Shown here piece after piece: positions 21,966 to 28,328 of a stretch of 28,328 nt of DNA (its first letter is position 1; each line of letters begins with the position of its first letter). This stretch comes from a virus, in the IMG/VR virus record IMGVR_UViG_3300024314_000014, positions 1 to 28,328 of that record, one strand, 5' to 3'. Both the position numbers and the translations under genes were made by a program. The notes beneath the pieces were generated by a model. The model saw only the letters and a list, made by a program, of their open reading frames with translations. It did no database searches and was not told where the DNA came from.

Positions 21966-21974
21966 TATATATTC
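21966..21974 (-). promoter_or_regulatory. Late-type promoter variant (GAATATATA) before gp20
   Basis: The minus strand reads AAAGAATATATAAACAAAAT, 23 bases before the portal ATG at 21942. Confidence 0.5.
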
Positions 21975-21979
21975 TTTTT

Positions 21980-22570
21980 TTATTTCTTAGAAAACAATCT
22001 TCTAATTTGTTTCATTGTAACACCATTTAAATCAATAAAATCACATAGTGCTATCTCTGGCCATTTAGAATAACTAACAACTGCTTGTTTTTGTTTTCTA
22101 CTTGGTTTATATTGTCTGATTGCAAAATCACATCCGGATCTTTGTAAATACGATTTCATACCGTCGTACGTTATTCTTAATCCTCCTTGTGTTTTTGCGT
22201 TATAATATTTTACACCTGTTGAATTACTTTTTATTTGACCTTGTACCCTGCTATATAGATCATCTAATAAATCTTCTTTAACTCTAATTGGTAATAAATT
22301 TAAATTAACTCCTAAATCGTTGTTATTATCTAATTGTTCTAAAGCGAGTACTACTGGGTTTTTGTCGAAAAATTCGAGATCTGGTGTAATAGGGTCATAT
22401 TCAAATATGTATATTTTTCCAGGTTCAAATCTATTTCTAACATAAGCTGCTTCTTTTACACTTTTATTACTAACACCATCATTAAACCATTTCTCAGCAG
22501 CCTTTCTGGCAGCTCTTTTACTACCAGCGCTTTTTGTTAATTCTCTTATTTGTTTTTTAACGTAGCCCAT
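21980..22570 (-). CDS. Probable DNA end protector (gp2-like)
   Basis: The 196-residue basic protein begins MGYVKKQIRELTKSAGSKRA. It carries RFEPGKIYIFEYDPITPDLEFFDKNPVVLALEQ and then GVNLNLLPIRVKEDLLDDLY, a pattern (PGK-x-Y-x-F-x-Y-x-P ... P-x-V ... G-x-N-L-x-x-L-P) I associate with the gp2 family of T4-like phages. Those proteins bind the ends of packaged DNA and protect them from host exonuclease. The C-terminus is basic (KPSRKQKQAVVSYSKWPEIALC, then RRLFSKK). T4 gp2 is 274 residues. It overlaps the gp4-like gene by 14 bases, and in T4 genes 2 and 4 are neighbours. The family call comes from memory of the pattern plus context, so it is moderate. Confidence 0.5.
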   Translation of the reverse strand: MGYVKKQIRELTKSAGSKRAARKAAEKWFNDGVSNKSVKEAAYVRNRFEPGKIYIFEYDPITPDLEFFDKNPVVLALEQLDNNNDLGVNLNLLPIRVKEDLLDDLYSRVQGQIKSNSTGVKYYNAKTQGGLRITYDGMKSYLQRSGCDFAIRQYKPSRKQKQAVVSYSKWPEIALCDFIDLNGVTMKQIRRLFSKK

Positions 22571-23045
22571 TTAATATAGTGTCTTCTGTTAATACTATAA
22601 AGTTCCAGTTACGACCTTCACAATATTCTTTAGCAGCATTGTATTTATCCATGTTTTTAACATACTGCTCTGCCAGAAATTTATAAGATTTTATAGCTTT
22701 TTTTGAATTTTTCTTAGGAGGTTCTGGTTTTTGAATTTGTGCCTTTGGTTTAATTTCAACTAAATATTCTTTATTAGAATTATCCTGTTGTTTTTGTTTA
22801 AAATAAAAATCAGGATAATATTTACGTGCCTTATTATCTTGTCTCGACCAATATTTAATTTCAACAGGCTCACTTGACCAATTTAATACTTTATCATTCA
22901 TGTCACACCAAATACAGAATTTGCGCTCCCATGAGCTTCTGTATATAATCGGAGTTGGTCCGATATATTTCTCAGGAAAGTTAGGGATAAAATAACCTTG
23001 ATTAAATCCTGAGTTTTTAGTTGGTTTAACATTCTTTATTGACAT
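22557..23045 (-). CDS. 4: Head completion nuclease (gp4-like)
   Basis: The 162-residue protein (T4 gp4: 150) has NQGYFIPNFPEKYIGP, IIYRSSWERKFCIWCDMN, VLNWSSEPVEIKYWS, RKYYPDFYFK and YLVEIKPKAQ. The last two hold a PD-(D/E)xK-type active site (Asp79, Glu97, Lys99, with Glu40 upstream), like TnsA-fold nucleases. The end, YNAAKEYCEGRNWNFIVLTE, is typical of the family. It acts at head completion together with gp2. I chose ATG 23045 because the open frame further upstream runs entirely inside the gp55 gene, whereas this start follows the gp55 stop by one base and gives the family's usual length and beginning. Confidence 0.88.
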   Translation of the reverse strand: MSIKNVKPTKNSGFNQGYFIPNFPEKYIGPTPIIYRSSWERKFCIWCDMNDKVLNWSSEPVEIKYWSRQDNKARKYYPDFYFKQKQQDNSNKEYLVEIKPKAQIQKPEPPKKNSKKAIKSYKFLAEQYVKNMDKYNAAKEYCEGRNWNFIVLTEDTILNGLR

Positions 23046-23046
23046 G

Positions 23047-23424
23047 TTATATTGTATAGATTCCAGACTGTTCTCCTCCTTTATCAGATCCATATCCATC
23101 AATTGATATAGTTCCTTTATATTTTTGTGGATGAATTTTATTCCATCCTTTAGCGTATCCTCTTTTTGCAATTTCTGTAAAATACGCAAATGCATTAGGA
23201 TATTTAGGGTTAAAGTTTCTCCAATATTTAAGAAGGTCTAAAATAGCAAATTGAAGACAGTCATGTCTATCATCTTCGTTAACATATCGCATCTTATTTA
23301 TTGCCTTTTCAGCAAGTAGAAGTAACATCTTCTCTGCTGTTGGAGTAAGTGTGTCTTGTTCTTTTGAAAGACTCATTTCTGCATGAAAATCTTTATTGTT
23401 AAGGTAGTTCTTTTTACGTGGCAC
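23047..23424 (-). CDS. 55: Late transcription sigma factor (gp55-like), GTG start
   Basis: The 125-residue protein is shorter than T4 gp55 (185). The start KNYLNNKDF lines up with YNYVNNKEL of T4 gp55. Then LLLLAEKAINKMRYV and DRHDCLQFAILDLLKYWRNFNPKYPNAFAYFTEIAKRGYAKGWNK follow sigma region 2; T4 has [31 protein letters not shown]. This subunit directs host RNA polymerase to late promoters, and candidate sites are the GATATATA motifs here. GTG at 23424 is used because an in-frame stop lies two codons upstream and the next ATG would lose the conserved start. The T4 C-terminal clamp-binding tail (a SLDFLYE-type end) is missing; the protein ends SGIYTI. Confidence 0.82.
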   Translation of the reverse strand: MPRKKNYLNNKDFHAEMSLSKEQDTLTPTAEKMLLLLAEKAINKMRYVNEDDRHDCLQFAILDLLKYWRNFNPKYPNAFAYFTEIAKRGYAKGWNKIHPQKYKGTISIDGYGSDKGGEQSGIYTI

Positions 23425-23482
23425 TGTTTATAATTTAATTTATTTAAAGGTTATACAGTAAAAATGCAATTTGTTTATTAAT

Positions 23483-23505
23483 AAAAAAAGGGAACTTTCG
23501 TTCCC
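23483..23505 (-). terminator. Rho-independent terminator after the 23533-24288 gene
   Basis: On the minus strand a 6-bp GGGAAC/GTTCCC stem with a GAAA tetraloop is followed by seven T residues. It closes the gp47-gp46-gp15 transcription run before gp55. Confidence 0.9.
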
Positions 23506-23532
23506 TTAATTAGAGTAATATGTAATTCTTAA

Positions 23533-24288
23533 TTACTTCTTTAACTCTGCAATTTTATTTTTCCAATCTAATATTTCTTTTGTAATAAGTATATCAGCTG
23601 CTTTTATTTCAGAAATTGATTTATCAGCCTCTGCTAATAAACCTCTTTGATCTTTTAAAAATGATACTATATCTTCGTATGATTCTATTTTTGCGTTTAT
23701 GTCTGCTATTGTTTTAGATTCTCCTTCTAATAAATCTAATAAAAAAGAAGATGCGTCTAATTTAGTTTCTTCAGAGACTATATTAAGTGCTGTATTTGCA
23801 GAATCTGCTTTAAAAAATCTTGCAATTTTTGTTTCTGAATTAAATCTAGAAACATATACACTTTCGTTTATTTTAAATAAATCAACATTTATATTTTTAT
23901 TATTAAATGAAGCTACAAAATCTAAAACTATAAAGTTTTCAATTAAATTTGGTAAAGATTCAAATAAATCAGATTTATTCTTATTATTATACCTTACTAA
24001 ACCTGCTTGTAGAACGTGGTTTGTGAAAGAACCATTTATTTCAATTCCATTGACCTTAAAGATGTTTTCTTTAATCAGATATTCAAATTGAGAAGATCCA
24101 TTATACCAGTTTATTTTATTAGTTAAAAATTCAAACGACTCAAATGCATTAATCGCATTTTTTAAAGTATTACTTATGTGTTCAGTTTCTGTTAGAATAT
24201 CATTATTTAATTCAAAAGTTCTACCATTAATATAAAATGTTGAAGAATTTTTGTCTTTAAAAAATGGAGATAATATATTTGTTTTCAT
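23533..24288 (-). CDS. Unknown protein after gp15
   Basis: The 251-residue protein begins MKTNILSPFFKDKNSSTFY. The N-terminal two thirds are mixed alpha/beta with many Asn, Phe and Ile residues. There is an ESVYVSRFNSETKIARFFKA strand pair and a DASSFLLDLLEGE segment. The last 70 residues are helical, coiled-coil-like (ADINAKIESYEDIVSFLKDQ, ILITKEILDWKNKIAELKK). It has no membrane segment or catalytic motif that I can see. It follows the gp15-like gene by 14 bases, without a late motif, and ends at a strong terminator, so it shares that transcript. A virion or tail-assembly role is only suggested by context. Confidence 0.65.
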   Translation of the reverse strand: MKTNILSPFFKDKNSSTFYINGRTFELNNDILTETEHISNTLKNAINAFESFEFLTNKINWYNGSSQFEYLIKENIFKVNGIEINGSFTNHVLQAGLVRYNNKNKSDLFESLPNLIENFIVLDFVASFNNKNINVDLFKINESVYVSRFNSETKIARFFKADSANTALNIVSEETKLDASSFLLDLLEGESKTIADINAKIESYEDIVSFLKDQRGLLAEADKSISEIKAADILITKEILDWKNKIAELKK

Positions 24289-24302
24289 CGCTTGTTTGTT
24301 TT

Positions 24303-25430
24303 TTAATAAGTGACATTACTATTAGAATGCCCTACAACATACCAAGAGTCTTGATAATATTTAATACTTATTGCTCCTCCTGCTAAAATCTCAATTGACT
24401 GAGGTCCTTCAAAATTAGAAGTATCTATTTGAATAGTACCGTTTGCTGCTATAATAACCGATTCTTGTCCTATTGTTCCAGGGGAAAGAACAAGCGGTGA
24501 TTGTTGTTGATTTGCGTCAATAATCAATGGTGTTGAATTAGAACTTCCAGCGTTTGGAATGTATCTATCACTTGCGTTAAACGAAGTGTCTGCTGCAAAA
24601 TTGCTATTATTTTGAGATGGCTTAGATGTTAATGTAGAATCTATAACCATTGTAGTATCTCCTCTGTTTGTTGCTATTGTTTCATCTTCTAAACTTCCTT
24701 TTGAAACTACCGAAGATACAATTTCAAACATTCTATTACCAACATGCGTTTCTGAATCAAATTCAAAAGCAGGTATAAATGAATTTACTACGATTGGAAA
24801 TGTTATTTTATATTTATCTTTATCATCAAAAGTAAAATCAATTGGATTTTGTATTTCAAAATCTTCAGGAATTGCATAATATGAATTTAATCTATATGTT
24901 GCCTCGTCTAAATGACCAACCTCAACATTAAAGGTATTAGACTTATATAAAGTCTTAACCATCATTTCAGTTATTTTAAAAGCATCTAATGTAGAGCTAA
25001 CTAAAATCTCAATATCAAATGAAAGCTCTATAGGAATCATTTCAAATTCAGATTGATAACCTTCCATAGCGCCTTCGCTATTCATTTTAGTATAGCTTCC
25101 AACATTACGTTTATTTACTAAACTGCCTGAATCAATAGCCATTCCCGTTACTCTTGCAACTCCTCTTGGAACAACATCATAATTACCATCGGCAAACCCT
25201 ACATCAGGGTGACAATCAGGTCCAGACGCTGTAGAAAATAAAAAATTATCTCTTAAAAATTGATCATCCCCTGTTATTGAATAATAAAAAGGAACATCAA
25301 TTGCCTTACGGGTATTTGAATCTACTTGTCTGTAGAAATATAGCTTATTATTTAAGTCTGCTAATAAGCCTATGATTAAATGTCTAACGACACTGTCGTC
25401 TGAATTGTATTTTAAATTGTATGAAGCCAT
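24303..25430 (-). CDS. 15: gp15-like tail terminator / sheath completion protein with C-terminal extension
   Basis: The 375-residue protein is longer than T4 gp15 (272). Residues 1-230 follow the gp15 plan: an N-terminal helix (VVRHLIIGLLADLNNKLYFY) leading into KAIDVPFYYSITGDDQF, a central VVPRGVARVTGMAIDSG strand, FEMIPIELSFDIEILV and TLDAFKITEMMVKTLY, and a final YKITFPIVVNSFIPAFE strand. T4 gp15 has matching YEL-type strand, 'ED..QIVEQILPYF' helix and 'WSLTFEVNGWMYPP'. It caps the finished tail and binds the head. Residues 255-290 are Ser/Thr/Asn linker, and 290-375 form an extra beta-rich piece. It follows gp46 by eight bases. The call is good for the core; the extension is unexplained. 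Confidence 0.72.
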   Translation of the reverse strand: MASYNLKYNSDDSVVRHLIIGLLADLNNKLYFYRQVDSNTRKAIDVPFYYSITGDDQFLRDNFLFSTASGPDCHPDVGFADGNYDVVPRGVARVTGMAIDSGSLVNKRNVGSYTKMNSEGAMEGYQSEFEMIPIELSFDIEILVSSTLDAFKITEMMVKTLYKSNTFNVEVGHLDEATYRLNSYYAIPEDFEIQNPIDFTFDDKDKYKITFPIVVNSFIPAFEFDSETHVGNRMFEIVSSVVSKGSLEDETIATNRGDTTMVIDSTLTSKPSQNNSNFAADTSFNASDRYIPNAGSSNSTPLIIDANQQQSPLVLSPGTIGQESVIIAANGTIQIDTSNFEGPQSIEILAGGAISIKYYQDSWYVVGHSNSNVTY

Positions 25431-25438
25431 ATTAATTT

Positions 25439-27112
25439 TTATTCTATAGCTTCTATCTCAAATTTAGAGAAGCCATTTTCTCTATATATTTGTATTTTTT
25501 TATCAAATAATTCATGTGGAAGAACTGAGTGATTAATTACAAATGTATTAATCTTGCTCTCTTTGATTACTTGACTTAATATTTTAAGAATATTATGAAC
25601 CCCATCTGCATCTACTGAACTTAATAATTCATCTAAGAATAACAGATTTAATTGTGGAAATCTTAATTTTAATATTTTAATGATTGCAATAATAACAATA
25701 AAGTCTGCTTTTTTACGCTCGCCTGTCGATAATGTTAGTGGGTTGATGTCTTCTCCTAAGTGATTTATAATACAATCAAACTTATCGTTGAATCTAATAT
25801 GAAACGGAAGGTGCATTGTTTGGGCCATTGCCGCTATGTTTGTATTTAGCCCTGGTAATATTGTTTGAATTGCCAAGTTTTTTACACCATCTTCACCTAA
25901 TATTTCTTCTATATTTTCTAAAAAATAATAATCACTATTAACTTTAGACTGTGATGTTGTTTTTTCAGATTCTTGAGATTCAAACCCTTTAATTAATTCT
26001 TTCATGTGTGGAAAATTACCCTCACTGTCAATAGAATCTTTAATAGTAATTAACTCTTTTTTGAGATTTAATATATTTGTATTTATTGAAGCAACTTTTT
26101 CTCGAACCTGATCGTTTTTTTGATTCATTAAAAATATTTTATCTTTAATATCTAAAACATCTTTATTGGCATCTGCAATTTTATTAGGTAAATCTGATAT
26201 TAAAGCTTCTAATTCTTTTTTTCTATCTTCATGAAAATCAGAAGTTAAAGGAGCCGTACAAGTTGGACATGAATTACTTTCATAAAGGCTTAATTTCTTT
26301 TTAAGTTCTTTTAATTCATATTCAAGATCTGATTTATCTTGAGTAGCGCTTTGATTTACTAAATTTAAATCCTTAATAGAGTTTGATATTTTAGTTTGTG
26401 CATCAACTAATTTATCTTTATTATCTCCATATTTTTTTAGAGTATTTTTTAATTCTTGAATTTTAGCTTTATCTTTTTTATTAGATTCAGCTAGCATTTC
26501 ATTAAGTTTCATATTAACCGAAGTAATATTTTCAGTTAATTGTTTTAATTCTCTATCATAAACATCTAATTCAACTTTTAAACTTTTACGCTGTTCTTTG
26601 ATTTGACGTTGCATATCATTAAGAATAGAAAATCCAAACATTCTATCTATGATTTGCTTTTTATCATTATTTGTCATTGTTAAAAAAGATTTAAAATCAT
26701 TAACTGACAATATAATAATATTTTTAAATACATGGTATGGAATTCCAAATATTTCTTCTTCTAAATATTCTTGAACTGATCTTTTACCAGCTTTATCAAA
26801 TTCAACTCCATTTAATTTAACTTCAAATTTATTAGGAGCTAATCCTCTTTCTATTGAAACTTCATTAGTTCCACATAATAAATTAACCTTTACCCAAAGT
26901 TCTTTATTAATTCTATTTGGCAGATCTGCCATTTTAACTCCTTCGACTTTACCATATAACGCAAAAACAATCGCATTCGCAATAGTAGTTTTACCGTGGC
27001 CATTTTTACCTAGTGTTAAAAATAACTCTGAAGATTCATCTTCAAATTCTAAACGTTGAATTGAATTTCCATAACTTGCAAAATTCTTAAATTCTATAGA
27101 TTGGATTCTCAT
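25439..27112 (-). CDS. 46: Recombination endonuclease subunit (gp46, Rad50/SbcC-like)
   Basis: The 557-residue protein (T4 gp46: 560) is an SMC-type ATPase. Walker A is GKNGHGKTT at 35-43. Two coiled-coil arms flank a zinc hook CPTC at 282-285. The ABC signature LSTGERKK is at 461-468 and Walker B LLFLDELLSSVD at 490-501, followed by an H-loop NHS near 540. With gp47 it resects DNA ends for recombination-dependent replication. Its start overlaps the gp47 stop by four bases (ATGA), which implies coupled translation. All key residues are present. Confidence 0.96.
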   Translation of the reverse strand: MRIQSIEFKNFASYGNSIQRLEFEDESSELFLTLGKNGHGKTTIANAIVFALYGKVEGVKMADLPNRINKELWVKVNLLCGTNEVSIERGLAPNKFEVKLNGVEFDKAGKRSVQEYLEEEIFGIPYHVFKNIIILSVNDFKSFLTMTNNDKKQIIDRMFGFSILNDMQRQIKEQRKSLKVELDVYDRELKQLTENITSVNMKLNEMLAESNKKDKAKIQELKNTLKKYGDNKDKLVDAQTKISNSIKDLNLVNQSATQDKSDLEYELKELKKKLSLYESNSCPTCTAPLTSDFHEDRKKELEALISDLPNKIADANKDVLDIKDKIFLMNQKNDQVREKVASINTNILNLKKELITIKDSIDSEGNFPHMKELIKGFESQESEKTTSQSKVNSDYYFLENIEEILGEDGVKNLAIQTILPGLNTNIAAMAQTMHLPFHIRFNDKFDCIINHLGEDINPLTLSTGERKKADFIVIIAIIKILKLRFPQLNLLFLDELLSSVDADGVHNILKILSQVIKESKINTFVINHSVLPHELFDKKIQIYRENGFSKFEIEAIE

Positions 27113-28224
27113 TTGTCGTTATCGTAATTATACGCACATAAATCATGCAGCTTCTTTATTCTATCTTTGATCTGTAATTTTGTTTCATCATCATGAGTCA
27201 TTCCGTCGATATACATATTACACAAATGTAAAATGTTGTAATTTTTATACATATCTTCGATCTCATCCATGTCATACATGTCTTTATCTATAAACGTATC
27301 TTGTTCATATATGTTTGGTTCTATTTTACGAGCACCTTCTTGTATTTTATTAATTAATTTAGATAAAGAATTAGATGCTGCGATATAAGATGGAACAAAT
27401 AGATCTACAAAATTATTTTCAATCTCATTTTTAAATTCACCTAAAGGTACATTATATAGACTTGTAAGATACTTCTTAATAAATTTAGGTGATCTAGTAT
27501 TTTCAAAGAAAGTCTCGCTCATGTCACTTAAATCAACGAGGTCAAATCCTTTTTCGTTGTTTGCATCAGATCTAGTTAATTGATATGGAACGCCAACCAT
27601 TCTTAATTTACCTTTACGTTGTCTATAGTGTATATGACCTGAAAAAACCGCTTCATAATTATCATAAGAATTTGCTTCAACTCCGTGATGATTTGTTACT
27701 TTAGAATTTAATTTAATACCTCTAACTTCAGAGTGACAAAAAACTATATTTGTATGTGGATATTTTGCTAGAGTTTCTACTTCATGTTCTGTGTCTCTTC
27801 TCCATGGCATTAATAAAACTTTTTTATTAGCCCATTTAAACTCTTTAGGTTCTTTATATATTGCTACATTTGGAATCCATTTTAAACTATCAATTGAAGT
27901 TACTTCATTGCTCTTCTTTGCCCATATATCATGATTTCCACATATCACATGGGTTGGTAGAATTTCTCCAACTCTTTCAAAAAAATCAACAGCATAATTT
28001 AATACCTTTAAATTTATACTTTGACGATTGTCAAACGCGTCTCCAACTTGAACTAATATATCTCCTTCCTTTACATTTTCTTTTAAAGTAGGTATAAATA
28101 CATTTTCATAAAAGTCTTTTTGAATATCGAGCCACTCCATAGAATTAGAGCGAACACCTAAGTGCATATCTCCTAATATCCAAATCCTTTTAACGGGTTT
28201 GTTTAAGATTTTAGGGTCAATCAT
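27109..28224 (-). CDS. 47: Recombination endonuclease subunit (gp47, Mre11/SbcD-like)
   Basis: The 371-residue protein (T4 gp47: 339) is a calcineurin-like phosphoesterase with all metal-binding motifs: GDMHLG at 18-23, GDAFDNR at 61-67, GNHD at 96-99, CHSE at 163-166 and SGHIH at 195-199. A helical region at the C-terminus should contact the gp46 coiled coil. It is the nuclease partner of gp46. The start follows the stop of the preceding gene by one base (TAATATG, the same junction as between RNase H and the gp62-like gene). Confidence 0.96.
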   Translation of the reverse strand: MIDPKILNKPVKRIWILGDMHLGVRSNSMEWLDIQKDFYENVFIPTLKENVKEGDILVQVGDAFDNRQSINLKVLNYAVDFFERVGEILPTHVICGNHDIWAKKSNEVTSIDSLKWIPNVAIYKEPKEFKWANKKVLLMPWRRDTEHEVETLAKYPHTNIVFCHSEVRGIKLNSKVTNHHGVEANSYDNYEAVFSGHIHYRQRKGKLRMVGVPYQLTRSDANNEKGFDLVDLSDMSETFFENTRSPKFIKKYLTSLYNVPLGEFKNEIENNFVDLFVPSYIAASNSLSKLINKIQEGARKIEPNIYEQDTFIDKDMYDMDEIEDMYKNYNILHLCNMYIDGMTHDDETKLQIKDRIKKLHDLCAYNYDNDK

Positions 28225-28225
28225 A

Positions 28226-28328
28226 TTAGAATAATCTATTTATGTTTTTTCTTTGTAAAATATTAGTTCTTTCGTCTAATTGTTCAATTAGTTCTTCTTT
28301 AAATTTATTACCAAGAGATTGGTAAAAT
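28226..28328 (-). CDS. 3' end of an unknown gene upstream of gp47 (cut by window edge)
   Basis: The minus strand has an open frame entering from the edge with about 33 residues, ending EELIEQLDERTNILQRKN then INRLF and a TAA stop at 28226-28228. It is charged and helical. The one-base gap to gp47 makes a shared mRNA likely. It cannot be identified from this piece. Confidence 0.55.
   Translation of the reverse strand, partial: FYQSLGNKFKEELIEQLDERTNILQRKNINRLF

Noticed and set aside
23046-23195. N-terminal extension of the gp4-like protein up to 23195
   Set aside because: The extension is an other-frame reading of gp55; gp4 homologues begin near the MSIKN start, which also directly follows the gp55 stop.
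1-28328. tRNA genes, CRISPR arrays, insertion sequences, inteins or introns
   Set aside because: I found no cloverleaf with conserved T-loop, no spaced direct repeats of CRISPR type, no transposase or terminal inverted repeats, and all core genes are continuous at about family length.

Overview
This window is a contiguous piece of the genome of a large, T4-related contractile-tailed phage (Caudoviricetes, T4-like myovirus). The DNA is strongly AT-rich. Genes are tightly packed, all on the minus strand except one, and the T4 gene order is clear in blocks. Translation starts lack recognisable Shine-Dalgarno sequences and are preceded by A-rich stretches. That is the habit of Bacteroidota (e.g. 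flavobacteria), so a Bacteroidota host is my best inference; nothing in the window names the host directly.

Layout, read in the transcription direction (high to low coordinates). 28328-23533: the end of an unknown gene, gp47 and gp46 (Mre11/Rad50-like recombination nuclease), a gp15-like tail completion protein, and an unknown protein ending at a terminator. 23424-21980: gp55-like late sigma factor, gp4-like head-completion nuclease, and a probable gp2-like DNA-end protector. 21942-14487: the head module, with portal gp20, a small acidic gp67-like core protein, a prohead protease fused to a long acidic scaffold (gp21+gp22 in one ORF), major capsid protein gp23, and a lysine-rich putative internal head protein. 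14490-13990: the only plus-strand gene, of unknown function. 13928-10595: clamp loader gp44, flap nuclease/RNase H, a gp62-like small clamp-loader subunit and an unknown gene. 10563-418: a putative internal head protein, a membrane protein made of two tandem repeats, an enlarged gp14-like neck protein, terminase gp16 and gp17, sheath gp18, tube gp19, a ribbon-helix-helix-like protein and a gp26-like baseplate/tail-assembly protein with a gp51-position ORF in another frame. A truncated gene lies at the left edge.

The genes cover head assembly (portal, core, protease, scaffold, capsid), genome packaging (gp16/gp17, gp2, gp4), tail building (gp14, gp15, gp18, gp19, gp26/51), replication and recombination (gp44, gp62, RNase H, gp46, gp47) and late transcription (gp55). 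An A/T motif, GATATATA with close variants, sits upstream of eleven mainly structural genes and matches the T4 late consensus TATAAATA at seven of eight positions, so it is very likely the gp55-dependent late promoter. Factor-independent terminators are visible after gp51, gp19, gp23, the protease-scaffold gene, the internal head gene and the 23533 gene.

The most interesting observations are: a prfB-like CTT-TAA +1 frameshift site joining gp26 to the gp51-position ORF; a single-ORF protease-scaffold fusion with a good internal start, reminiscent of herpesvirus UL26/UL26.5; short T4-like capsid-targeting N-termini ending in I-x-E cleavage sites on three different proteins; and an expanded neck protein carrying a cysteine cluster and a lectin-like C-terminal domain.
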